Positions 1 to 7,214 of a DNA stretch of 9,771 nucleotides are shown here, one piece after another (position 1 is the first letter of the stretch; each line of letters starts with the position of its first letter). The stretch comes from Methanobacteriota archaeon (GTDB taxonomy: Archaea; Thermoplasmatota; Poseidoniia; Poseidoniales; Poseidoniaceae). Under the pieces are notes generated by a model, which was not told the origin of the DNA, searched no databases, and worked only from the letters and a program-made list of their open reading frames with translations. Made by a program: the position numbers and the translations under genes. Location: assembly GCA_029979405.1 (NCBI GenBank), contig JAPOHM010000044.1:1-9771 (forward strand), written 5' to 3'.

Positions 1-24
1 GGTAAATACTCTAACAGCCCTTAC

Positions 25-1206
25 ATGGGCGGAGTTTATTGTCCTAGTTGTGAGTCTGCTGTCGAGCCCGCAACTAAGTTCTGTCTTTCATGCGGAAATG
101 ACCTGACGGTTAGAGGACCAATCACTGCTACTGGTCACGATTTGAACCAATTAAAGGACGTTATTAGAAGCAGAGAAGACTTGTCTATGGCGGAAAAATT
201 CAACATTATTGCGAAAGCCGAAGACGGCGCAAATACCATATTGTTAGGAATCGCGGCACCAGCAGATGATGATGATACTGGAGGAGTAAGTGAAGATGAT
301 GTTGAAGCTCCGCAAAGCAACGTATTCGCCGATTACAAATTTGGAGAATCTGAAGCTTCTGCGGCCGCTGTTAGAGCTACTAACAGAGGAACTGATGGAT
401 GGCTTCTTGTTCAACAGGGAACATTAGACCTCAAAGAAGGATTGTTTAGAGAAGCCATGAAATTAGGTATGGATGCGAGTACTCACATTCATGACGTATC
501 AAGTGGGGAACATGAAGGGATTGATCCAGAAGCGATGAGATCGATTCCCGTCCTCAAACCTCCTAAGCGTTCATTTTGTCCTAAGTGTGGATCTGACATT
601 CATGCAAACACTATGCTACAGTGGAGAAAATGGAGAGATTCTTCTGGAGACGTAGTATCGATGCAGTTAGAAGCAAGCATGGAAACTGCACTTATTCAGG
701 TTGCATCACACTATCTAACCGTAATTGAGAATATGAAAAAGGAAGGCGGTGGCGTTGATGAAGCTGCACTTCGCAAACAGATAGAGAAAGAAGTGCGAGC
801 TGAATTAGAGTCTGAAATGAAGGGTGAACAAGTAGCCAAGAAAGATACCTCCAAACCTACATCAAAATCAACTCCAAAGAAAGAGGCTCCAGCAAAGAAG
901 GACAAACCCAAAAAGGCAGCAGGAGGGCTGTTTGGAGGTGCAAAGAGGCCAAAGAAAACTTTCGAAGGCGATGAAAAGGACAAGCCTGATTGGTTCCTTG
1001 CGGATGCACTTGACACTATTTACGATCCTCACGGCACTGGGAAGGCACTCAAGCCAAAGACTATTGTCGCTAGGTCGAGCCAGGGCAACGTAAGAGTCCA
1101 AGATATCGTAAGAATTTATGCGTCCGAAGGACGTGATGGAATTAGTGAATTAGCTTGGACGAGCCCACTCACCGAGTATATCATAGAAGCTTACGATTCT
1201 TGTTAA
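25..1206 (+). CDS. Zinc-ribbon protein of unknown function with a Lys/Pro/Ala-rich linker
   Basis: I do not recognise this 393-residue protein as a named family. Seen: an N-terminal zinc ribbon with C6, C9, C20 and C23 (CPSC and CLSCG); an acidic stretch around residues 81-95 with four Asp in a row; a second CPKCG motif at C185/C188, followed by H193 but no second Cys pair, so it looks like half a ribbon; a helical, probably coiled-coil stretch about 215-270; a basic low-complexity linker about 271-311 rich in Lys, Pro, Ala and Ser; and a folded-looking C-terminal domain about 318-393 ending in Cys. There is no signal peptide or membrane segment, so it is probably cytoplasmic. The ATG at 25 is chosen because the first ribbon begins at residue 6. 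No clear Shine-Dalgarno site precedes it in the 24 bases available. Inference: zinc ribbon plus basic linker suggests nucleic-acid or protein binding. The coding call is firm; the function is unknown. Confidence 0.85.
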   Translation: MGGVYCPSCESAVEPATKFCLSCGNDLTVRGPITATGHDLNQLKDVIRSREDLSMAEKFNIIAKAEDGANTILLGIAAPADDDDTGGVSEDDVEAPQSNVFADYKFGESEASAAAVRATNRGTDGWLLVQQGTLDLKEGLFREAMKLGMDASTHIHDVSSGEHEGIDPEAMRSIPVLKPPKRSFCPKCGSDIHANTMLQWRKWRDSSGDVVSMQLEASMETALIQVASHYLTVIENMKKEGGGVDEAALRKQIEKEVRAELESEMKGEQVAKKDTSKPTSKSTPKKEAPAKKDKPKKAAGGLFGGAKRPKKTFEGDEKDKPDWFLADALDTIYDPHGTGKALKPKTIVARSSQGNVRVQDIVRIYASEGRDGISELAWTSPLTEYIIEAYDSC

Positions 1207-4200
1207 TCAATAGTTAACTTTCAATCTCATAGGTTGCAAGTCAACTTCTTTGTTTGCTCTGATAGCTGCTACTTCCATTGTTGCACCAGACATTGTTGTA
1301 ACGAATGGAATATTCATTTCAACTGCAAGTCTCCTCATCATGTTTCCGTCTCTTACAGCGCCTCCGGAAATAGTTGGCACGTTTACGATGAATGAAACCT
1401 CTCCTTTTCGCATCAAATCCAACGCATCAGGATGCTTCCTATCTGCTATTCTATAGACCGTAGTCACCTCTATTCCAGAGTTCCTTATCGAATCTGCTGT
1501 CCCTGGTGTTGCGAACAGTTTGAAGCCCATTTGGGATAATTCTCTTGCAATAAATGAAATCTGTTCCTTGTCTCCATCTCTTACAGTAAGATATGCGCCT
1601 CCTTCTGATGCAACAGGAATTTCTGTTGCTAATCTCGCTTTCAGATAAGCAACATCTGCTCTGGTATCAGAACCATATACCTCTCCGGTTGATTTCATTT
1701 CAGGACCAGGTGCAGGGTCTAAGCCTTGTAACTTGATGAATGGGAATACTGGCGCTTTAACCGAGATGTGGCCCGAAGTTGCTTGAGGTATTTCCTGTTC
1801 ACTCAACTTTATTCCGAGAGTGACTCTTGCCGCAATTCTGGCCATTGGAACCCCGGTAGCTTTAGCTACAAATGGAACTGTTCTACTCGATCTTGGATTT
1901 ACCTCTAAACAGTACAAATCATCTCCTTGTATCGCGAATTGGATATTGAAACATCCTTTAATTTTCAACCCCAAACCTATTTTCCTCGTTTGTTCTCTTA
2001 CTCTTTCAAGCATTTCTTCAGGTATGTTTTGAGTTGGGATAAAGCACGTCGAATCTCCTGAATGTATTCCTGCTTCTTCTAAGTGCTCCATAATTGCACC
2101 TATCAATACATCTTCTCCATCCGCTGCTGCATCAACATCGAGTTCTGTAGCATGACCTAGATATTCGTCTACCAACAATGGCTTATCTGGTGCTAAGAAA
2201 GCCTCTGCAAGGTAAGCATTGAGTTGCTTTTCATTTGACAAAATTTCCATCCCTCTTCCGCCAAGAACGTAAGACGGTCTAATCAATACAGGGAATCCTA
2301 TTTCTTCAACAATCTTTCTAACATCATCCGGTGAGGTCCCAGTTGAACCTTTAGGCATCCTTATTCCAGTTCTTTTTGCAAATTCTTCAAACCTTTCTCG
2401 ATCACTTGCTTCGTCTATTGCGTCACAAGTTGTTCCAAGGATTTGCAAATCTAAATTCAACTTAGGAAGTCTCTTTTCCAAAGGTAATGCTAGATTGATT
2501 GCGGTTTGTCCACCAAATTGCAACAATATTCCATGAGCCTTTTCGCGAAGAAGAACCTCGGTAACATATTCTAGAGTCAATGGCTCAAAGTATAGTCTAT
2601 CAGATGTATCAAAATCTGTTGAGACTGTTTCTGGGTTATTATTCATCAAAACTGCATCCATTCCAGCTTCTCTGATCGCTTTTACAGCATGAACACAGCC
2701 ATAATCAAATTCTATGCCTTGACCAATCCTAATCGGTCCAGAGCCGATTACGACCTGGCGTATTTTATCTCTTGATTCCAAATTAGGGAGATAATCAATC
2801 CCAGAATGGCCATTAGGTTCGTAAGTTGAGTAGTAGTAAGGTGTTTTTGCAGCGAATTCAGCGGCACATGAATCTACCATTCTGAAAATCGGATGGACTG
2901 AATGTGCGTGTCTGGCTTTCATTACTGCCTGTTCATTTTCATCATTGCTGGCTGATTTTAGTTTGTCTGCAGGGAAGGAAAGCAATGCGTCTGCAATATG
3001 AGCGTCGGAGAACCCTAAACTCTTCCACTTTCTCAATTGGGCAGCAGTTAGGGATTTTGGAGAGCAAGCCGCTTTTACAATTTCTGCTTCGGTTTTAGCC
3101 AATTTTTCGAATCCATACAAGAACCACCTGGTTATTCTTGTGATTTCATAAACTCGCTCAATGCTCCACCCTCTTCTAAAAGCCTCAATTACTGCACCCA
3201 TTCTCCTATCGGTAGCAATTCTCAACCAATCGATTAGGGTTTCATCGGGTAGCTTCTGCAATGCTCTTTCTACCATACCCTCTCCTTCTGACTCATCTGC
3301 TCTTGTTAGAGGTCTTGGATAGTGCGAGCCTTGTTCTAAGGAAGCCCATGCTTTGAGGAATGCTTCTTCGAAACATCTGCCGATTGCCATTACTTCGCCT
3401 GTTGACTTCATTGAGGTACCTAAGGTTCGATTTGCTGTCCTAAATTTGTCGAACGGCCAACGTGGTATTTTTACAACGCAATAATCCAAGGTCGGCTCGA
3501 AAGCGGCAGTAGTGCCTTCACCGGTAATTGGGTTAGGCAACTCATCAAGCGTATATCCTACAGCGATTTTGGCAGCCATTCGTGCAATAGGGTAGCCTGT
3601 CGCTTTGGACGCAAGTGCGGAAGACCTTGAAACTCGAGGATTGACCTCAATAACTCTGACTTCGCCTGTAGACTGATTGACGGCAAATTGTACATTGCAT
3701 CCACCCTTGATGTTGAGCTTTCTAATCAGCGAGAGAGACATGTCTCTCAATTCCATGTGGTCTCTATCGGACAGAGATTGCACAGGAGCTACAACTGTCG
3801 ATTCACCGGTGTGAACACCCATTGGATCGATATTTTCCATGGTACAAACAATAGTTGCATTGTCTGCAGTATCTCTCATAACTTCATATTCGTATTCTTG
3901 CCATCCAAGGATGCTCTCCTCGATAAGGACCTGCCCAATACGACTGTTTCGAAGTCCGAGAGTAGCTATTTCGACCAATTCACCGGTATTCCATGCGGTG
4001 CCACCACCTAAACCACCGAGCGTAAATGCTGGCCTAATCAAGATAGGCCAACTACCGATGGTTTCAGCCGCTGCAAGAACTTCTTCCATAGAATTACATG
4101 CTAATGCTTCTGAAATAGGTAGCCCGATCTCAAGACAAACTTGATTGAATAAATCTCTGTCCTCAGCTTTATCAATTGCGTCCAAATCTGAACCAATAAG

Positions 4201-4542
4201 TTCGACACCTAAATCATCAAGGACACCAGCATGGGCAAGTTCGCTTGCGATGTTTAAAGCGGTTTGACCTCCCATTCCTGCAAGTAAAGCATCTGGCTTC
4301 TCAACCTCTAAAATTCGTTTGATAGTATCAGGTAGTAAAGGCTCAATGTACACTTTATCTGCCATTTCAGGGTCGTTTTGAATAGTTGCTGGATTTGAAT
4401 TTACCAGTATGACCTTGTAACCATCCTCACGCAGTGCCTGAACTGCCTGAGAACCGCTAAAGTCGAATTCAGCCGCTTGACCAATCTTGATCGGCCCTGA
4501 GCCGAGAACCATGATTGTCTCAATATCATTTCTTCGTGGCAT
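1207..4542 (-). CDS. carB: Carbamoyl-phosphate synthase large subunit
   Basis: This is the synthetase subunit of glutamine-dependent carbamoyl-phosphate synthase (EC 6.3.5.5). It uses two ATP, bicarbonate and ammonia passed from CarA to make carbamoyl phosphate for pyrimidine and arginine synthesis in the cytoplasm. The 1111 residues show the duplicated family plan. The N-terminal ATP-grasp half spans about 1-400 (GSGPIKIGQAAEFDFSG at 14-30, EVNPRVSRSSALASKATG at 299-316). An oligomerisation region spans about 405-575. The second ATP-grasp half spans about 590-950 (GSGPIRIGQGIEFDYGC at 600-616, EVNPRSSRTVPFVAKATG at 880-897). An MGS-like allosteric domain spans about 975-1100 (ATPGTA at 1011-1016). 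E. coli CarB is 1073 residues; the surplus lies mainly in linkers. The ATG at 4542 overlaps the carA stop by one base (TGATG) and has GGAGGT eight bases upstream; a TTG one codon earlier is the alternative start. By eye, the E. coli UMP-binding lysine of the MGS domain aligns with Arg (VYRI, 1029-1032). Confidence 0.98.
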   Translation of the reverse strand: MPRRNDIETIMVLGSGPIKIGQAAEFDFSGSQAVQALREDGYKVILVNSNPATIQNDPEMADKVYIEPLLPDTIKRILEVEKPDALLAGMGGQTALNIASELAHAGVLDDLGVELIGSDLDAIDKAEDRDLFNQVCLEIGLPISEALACNSMEEVLAAAETIGSWPILIRPAFTLGGLGGGTAWNTGELVEIATLGLRNSRIGQVLIEESILGWQEYEYEVMRDTADNATIVCTMENIDPMGVHTGESTVVAPVQSLSDRDHMELRDMSLSLIRKLNIKGGCNVQFAVNQSTGEVRVIEVNPRVSRSSALASKATGYPIARMAAKIAVGYTLDELPNPITGEGTTAAFEPTLDYCVVKIPRWPFDKFRTANRTLGTSMKSTGEVMAIGRCFEEAFLKAWASLEQGSHYPRPLTRADESEGEGMVERALQKLPDETLIDWLRIATDRRMGAVIEAFRRGWSIERVYEITRITRWFLYGFEKLAKTEAEIVKAACSPKSLTAAQLRKWKSLGFSDAHIADALLSFPADKLKSASNDENEQAVMKARHAHSVHPIFRMVDSCAAEFAAKTPYYYSTYEPNGHSGIDYLPNLESRDKIRQVVIGSGPIRIGQGIEFDYGCVHAVKAIREAGMDAVLMNNNPETVSTDFDTSDRLYFEPLTLEYVTEVLLREKAHGILLQFGGQTAINLALPLEKRLPKLNLDLQILGTTCDAIDEASDRERFEEFAKRTGIRMPKGSTGTSPDDVRKIVEEIGFPVLIRPSYVLGGRGMEILSNEKQLNAYLAEAFLAPDKPLLVDEYLGHATELDVDAAADGEDVLIGAIMEHLEEAGIHSGDSTCFIPTQNIPEEMLERVREQTRKIGLGLKIKGCFNIQFAIQGDDLYCLEVNPRSSRTVPFVAKATGVPMARIAARVTLGIKLSEQEIPQATSGHISVKAPVFPFIKLQGLDPAPGPEMKSTGEVYGSDTRADVAYLKARLATEIPVASEGGAYLTVRDGDKEQISFIARELSQMGFKLFATPGTADSIRNSGIEVTTVYRIADRKHPDALDLMRKGEVSFIVNVPTISGGAVRDGNMMRRLAVEMNIPFVTTMSGATMEVAAIRANKEVDLQPMRLKVNY

Positions 4543-5852
4543 CAATTTCCACCTCCGTAATGAGAATCTACCATTTCCCTAAATCTCGAAAATAAGGGAT
4601 ATGCATCATGAGGCCCAGGCGCCGCTTCAGGATGGAATTGAACAGTAAATACCGATTTATTTTCTAAGTCTAATCCTTCAACAGTTCTGTCATTTGCATT
4701 AACAAACCGAACCTTTGGTGTCGCTCCGTGTAAATTTTCCCCTTTGGGAGAGCATGCTCCAGACGGATGAGCAGCCAACATTCCCGCATCGGGGTCTGCT
4801 ACTGCAAAACCGTGATTCTGGCTGGTTATCCAAACTCTTCCAGATTCTAAATCGACACATGGTTGATTTGCACCCCTATGTCCGTAGCGCATTTTGTAGG
4901 TCTGGAGGCCACTCGCTAGACCTAGTAATTGGTGACCAAGACATATACCCATAACAGGAAGGTCTGCCTTAACGGCAGCTGCAAGCGTGTTCATTGCGCT
5001 TGTTGCTTTACCTGGATGAGCAGGGTCTCCTGGTCCATTTGAACAGAATAATGCAACTATATCGTACGATTTTACTTCATCAAAGGTCGTGCTTGGTGGA
5101 CACCATACCACCTCAAAGTAATTACAGAGGCTTCTCAAAATGTTATACTTTATTCCGCAATCTATTGCAGCGATTCTCGGTAGTGCTCTTCCCATCTTGT
5201 CTGTAGCACCTTGGTTAACAACAACAGGCTCGTTAATTGAAACTTGATCCACCAAGTCTTCAAGTTCCGGTGATTGCATTTGCTCAAGATGAGCCGCCAT
5301 TTGTGATTCTTCCTCAATCGGACCGAATACGCATAACAAGCAACCATATTCTCTTACTTTCTTTGTTATTGCTCGAGTATCGATATTCTCGATGCCAGGA
5401 ACTTTATGATACGCCAAAAAGTCGTTTAAGCTAGCAATAGAATCTCTATGGTCGGGGTTTTTCATTGCCTGTCGGACCACTACGCCTCGAGGCCATACTG
5501 CTGCAGATTCACTCGTTCCTTGGTGTATACCGTAATTACCAATCAGTGGATATGTAAATGTAAGGACTTGGCCAGCGAACGAAGGGTCTGTTAGTGATTC
5601 CTGATACCCGGTCATTCCAGTTGTGAAAACAAGTTCACCTTGACCCCAACCTTCTGCACCAAATAATGAACCTGTGAAACGACTGCCATCCGCTAGTAAA
5701 AGTATGCCATCACCAGATGCAGATTGAGGTATTTGTTCACCTCTTACGATTCCATCAGTAGCATCTACTAAACTAATTTTATCGCCAAGGGAGGTATCGC
5801 CTTTCTGTGACCATACCCCTGACATTAATTTTGCTGATTCTAGAGGGGTCAT
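4542..5852 (-). CDS. carA: Carbamoyl-phosphate synthase small (glutaminase) subunit
   Basis: The glutaminase subunit hydrolyses glutamine and channels ammonia to CarB. Numbered from the ATG at 5852 (436 residues), the small-chain domain runs about 48-180 (GELVFTTGMTGYQESLTDPS near 72-91, then IGNYG). The class I glutamine amidotransferase domain runs about 225-425, with nucleophile C304 in GICLGHQLLG and H407/E409 in QFHPEAAPGPHD completing the triad. E. coli CarA has 382 residues; the surplus is mostly an N-terminal extension of about 46 residues. No in-frame ATG, GTG or TTG occurs between codon 10 (ATG at 5825) and the conserved domain, so some extension is real with standard starts. A TTG at 5864 is a further alternative; the ATG at 5852 is preferred because a TATA-like element (5880-5887) lies about 32 bases upstream. 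The TGA stop overlaps the carB start. It is the first gene of a carAB transcript. Confidence 0.97.
   Translation of the reverse strand: MTPLESAKLMSGVWSQKGDTSLGDKISLVDATDGIVRGEQIPQSASGDGILLLADGSRFTGSLFGAEGWGQGELVFTTGMTGYQESLTDPSFAGQVLTFTYPLIGNYGIHQGTSESAAVWPRGVVVRQAMKNPDHRDSIASLNDFLAYHKVPGIENIDTRAITKKVREYGCLLCVFGPIEEESQMAAHLEQMQSPELEDLVDQVSINEPVVVNQGATDKMGRALPRIAAIDCGIKYNILRSLCNYFEVVWCPPSTTFDEVKSYDIVALFCSNGPGDPAHPGKATSAMNTLAAAVKADLPVMGICLGHQLLGLASGLQTYKMRYGHRGANQPCVDLESGRVWITSQNHGFAVADPDAGMLAAHPSGACSPKGENLHGATPKVRFVNANDRTVEGLDLENKSVFTVQFHPEAAPGPHDAYPLFSRFREMVDSHYGGGN
4551..4556 (-). promoter_or_regulatory. Shine-Dalgarno site of carB
   Basis: GGAGGT on the minus strand lies inside the last codons of carA, eight bases before the ATG at 4542 and five before the alternative TTG at 4545. 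The match to the archaeal 16S 3' end is strong, and the spacing favours the ATG. It would allow re-initiation after carA ends at the TGATG junction and keep the two subunits in step. Confidence 0.8.
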
Positions 5853-5879
5853 AATTATTGGCAAAGATGTTCAATAAGG

Positions 5880-5887
5880 GATATTTA
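5880..5887 (-). promoter_or_regulatory. Probable TATA box of carAB
   Basis: TAAATATC on the minus strand, preceded by purine-containing AAGG, is centred about 31-32 bases upstream of the carA ATG at 5852. A typical archaeal distance of about 26 bases from TATA centre to start site would give an mRNA with a leader of only a few bases. No Shine-Dalgarno site precedes this ATG, which fits. The call is made from position and composition only. Confidence 0.4.
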
Positions 5888-5909
5888 CCTTGATAGAACA
5901 ATTCAAAGC

Positions 5910-5920
5910 CCAAAATTTGG
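5910..5920. repeat. Short palindrome CCAAAATTTGG upstream of carA
   Basis: Perfect 5-base arms (CCAAA/TTTGG) flank a single central base, 22 bases upstream of the probable carA TATA box. The position suits a regulator-binding site next to the promoter, but the arms are short and chance is a real alternative. Confidence 0.25.
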
Positions 5921-5933
5921 ATTTAGTTTATTT

Positions 5934-5951
5934 TGTAAGCATTTGTTTACA
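5934..5951. repeat. Imperfect 18-base palindrome upstream of carA
   Basis: TGTAAGCATTTGTTTACA has 8-base arms with seven of eight matches around a two-base centre. It lies 14 bases past the trm56 stop, about 82 bases before the carA ATG and upstream of the probable TATA box. The tiny centre suits a dimeric regulator site better than an RNA hairpin. AT-rich DNA makes such palindromes fairly often, so an operator role is only a possibility. Confidence 0.35.
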
Positions 5952-5964
5952 TAGTTTAAATTGC

Positions 5965-6492
5965 TCATAATTCATGAACTATCTTACCACTGTTGGTTCC
6001 TTCGATTACAAGCCGGGCGTTTTCGAAATTTTTCTCACTACCTGAATCGCCAAACCAAGCCTCCAAAAATAGTGCAAGTGCAGCAACTTCCGAGTGTGGT
6101 TGGTTACCTACTGCAACATTGTGCTGACACAATTTGTAAACATCGCCAGGTACTTTCGCACCCCCAACAACAACAATTAATGGCTTATCTCTCCTTATTG
6201 TTGGGATAGCTTCCCTGTATGGTTGACCATACATAGTTAGGTGCACCGCAACTCCGCCATTTGTTATGTGTTGTTTTAGGTGAGACATCCCTTTCACGTG
6301 TTCAGTATCAAGCGATCCTCCAAATCTTTCTGAAACAGAATCTAAGTTCTCAAAAAGTTCCTCATCAGAATCCCCAGAAAGTAAAAATCCGTCTGCACCA
6401 AATGCCCTAGAAACCAATGCAAGATGAGTTGTTATTCTTGGATCTCGTCCTTTTCGATATCCAAGTCTCAGGACGTCAAGTCTTTCGCTCAT
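5965..6492 (-). CDS. trm56: tRNA (cytidine(56)-2'-O)-methyltransferase (aTrm56)
   Basis: This SPOUT-class enzyme (EC 2.1.1.206) transfers a methyl group from S-adenosylmethionine to the 2'-OH of C56 in the tRNA T-loop. The family is characteristic of archaea. The 175 residues match the family from end to end: an N-terminal VLRLGYRKGRDPRITTHLAL segment at 7-26, RAFGADG at 29-35, HLTMYG at 84-89, VVVGGAKVP at 107-115, and the knot-forming, cofactor-binding GNQPHSEVAALAL at 129-141. The ATG at 6492 has GGAG five bases upstream and gives the usual length with the conserved block almost at the N-terminus. An in-frame ATG at 6540 would add 16 unconserved residues and overlap the upstream gene by 23 bases; it too has a Shine-Dalgarno-like stretch, so it cannot be excluded. 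It lies downstream of the membrane-protein gene with a 25-base gap, likely on the same transcript. Confidence 0.95.
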   Translation of the reverse strand: MSERLDVLRLGYRKGRDPRITTHLALVSRAFGADGFLLSGDSDEELFENLDSVSERFGGSLDTEHVKGMSHLKQHITNGGVAVHLTMYGQPYREAIPTIRRDKPLIVVVGGAKVPGDVYKLCQHNVAVGNQPHSEVAALALFLEAWFGDSGSEKNFENARLVIEGTNSGKIVHEL

Positions 6493-6497
6493 CGTTT

Positions 6498-6501
6498 CTC
6501 C
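6498..6501 (-). promoter_or_regulatory. Shine-Dalgarno site supporting the short trm56 start
   Basis: GGAG on the minus strand lies five bases before the ATG at 6492, in the short gap after the upstream membrane-protein stop. It supports the family-length start. A competing GGAG plus GATCC match precedes the ATG at 6540 but lies inside acidic, purine-rich codons of the upstream gene and may be coincidental. Confidence 0.5.
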
Positions 6502-6517
6502 GAGCAGGTTTTTGACT

Positions 6518-7159
6518 TCAACTCTCGGTTTCGTTTTCATCTTGGATCATCTCCAATTCTTCACCTGAAGAATCCGAGAAATCCAAGTCAGGATTGTTTT
6601 CCATGAATACCTTGACCCATCTTAGTAGCCATGCATCGATTAACATCTTTGCTGCGACTAAAATCGTGATACAAAGTACGGCTAGTCTAACGGTTTTCCA
6701 AACCGCATCTCCCGCATCGATATCGTTCATTAGAAGTCCTCTCACTAGAGGTTCGAATGTATACAAAAATGCCATTACAAACATTATACCATGAGCCAAT
6801 CCCGGGAAAAGTTGGCCAAGTTCTCTACTTATGTTTTCAAAAAGGGAACCAAGGAATATCAATGCTGGTGCGATAATCGTTATCGCAAGGAAATCTGGTC
6901 CAAAAAATATCGACTCAAATGCTGGTTCATTGTCCACCTGCAAAACAGCTAGCCACCAGAAAACCGCATAACCCGCTAAAATTCCACCAACACTTTTTGC
7001 TTTTGTATGAATCATTTTTGAGATAGCTACTCGGGAGGGTGGTCTCAGTCTAACGATAATTCGCTCCGCCAGTTCGAGTGACTCTTCAGAAGGTGCATCC
7101 AAAGGGCCATCTAAATTTCCACCTACGGAGTCAATCTCCGTCGGTAAATCCTCAGACAT
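6518..7159 (-). CDS. Four-helix membrane protein of unknown function
   Basis: I do not recognise this 213-residue protein. Seen, numbered from the ATG at 7159: an acidic N-terminal tail (about 1-35); an amphipathic basic stretch with RLRPPSRV near 37-44; four hydrophobic segments at about 56-75, 90-107, 120-142 and 157-179; and a strongly acidic C-terminal tail about 189-213. There is no cleavable signal peptide and no catalytic motif, so it is likely a cytoplasmic-membrane protein with both tails on one side. The ATG at 7159 is preferred over an in-frame ATG at 7216, because the longer form would start inside the divergent folP gene and cross the probable shared promoter. GGTG lies five bases upstream of 7159, and the TATA-like element at 7183-7190 is centred 27-28 bases away. 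It heads the minus-strand group with trm56. Function unknown. Confidence 0.85.
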   Translation of the reverse strand: MSEDLPTEIDSVGGNLDGPLDAPSEESLELAERIIVRLRPPSRVAISKMIHTKAKSVGGILAGYAVFWWLAVLQVDNEPAFESIFFGPDFLAITIIAPALIFLGSLFENISRELGQLFPGLAHGIMFVMAFLYTFEPLVRGLLMNDIDAGDAVWKTVRLAVLCITILVAAKMLIDAWLLRWVKVFMENNPDLDFSDSSGEELEMIQDENETES

Positions 7160-7182
7160 GGCGACACCTGACACCCCACATG

Positions 7183-7190
7183 TCATAAAA
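7183..7190. promoter_or_regulatory. TATA-like element shared by divergent folP and membrane-protein promoters
   Basis: TCATAAAA on the plus strand reads TTTTATGA on the minus strand. Its centre (7186.5) is 28.5 bases from the folP ATG at 7215 and 27.5 bases from the membrane-protein ATG at 7159. Both distances fit a TATA box driving leaderless or near-leaderless mRNA. It is the only AT-rich stretch in the 55-base gap. Purine-rich GAGAGG lies upstream in the minus direction, as expected of a BRE; the plus-direction flank is less BRE-like. Confidence 0.5.
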
Positions 7191-7214
7191 CCTCTCGCAG
7201 ACACGGGGGTCAAC

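Larger units (their letters stand above)
5853..5964. other. 112-base AT-rich intergenic region between trm56 and carA
   Basis: This is the longest non-coding stretch in the window. It holds the probable carA TATA element and two short palindromes, annotated separately. There is no run of five or more T on the minus strand after the trm56 stop and no convincing stem-loop terminator, so read-through from trm56 into carAB is possible. No small ORF with a credible start was seen. Confidence 0.6.

Noticed and set aside
1..24. GGTAAATA at the left edge as a TATA box for the zinc-ribbon gene
   Set aside because: The element is only about 19-20 bases from the ATG at its centre, closer than a usual archaeal TATA-to-start distance, and the upstream context is cut off.
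711..1016. 101-codon minus-strand ORF opposite the zinc-ribbon gene
   Set aside because: It is Ser/Phe-rich, being the antisense of the Lys/Glu-rich linker and helical region, and has no recognisable motif. The plus-strand frame carries the zinc ribbon and is clearly the real gene.
3688..4144. Two overlapping plus-strand ORFs of 107 and 101 codons inside carB
   Set aside because: They lie opposite highly conserved CarB ATP-grasp sequence, lack any motif or ribosome-binding site, and look like shadow frames.
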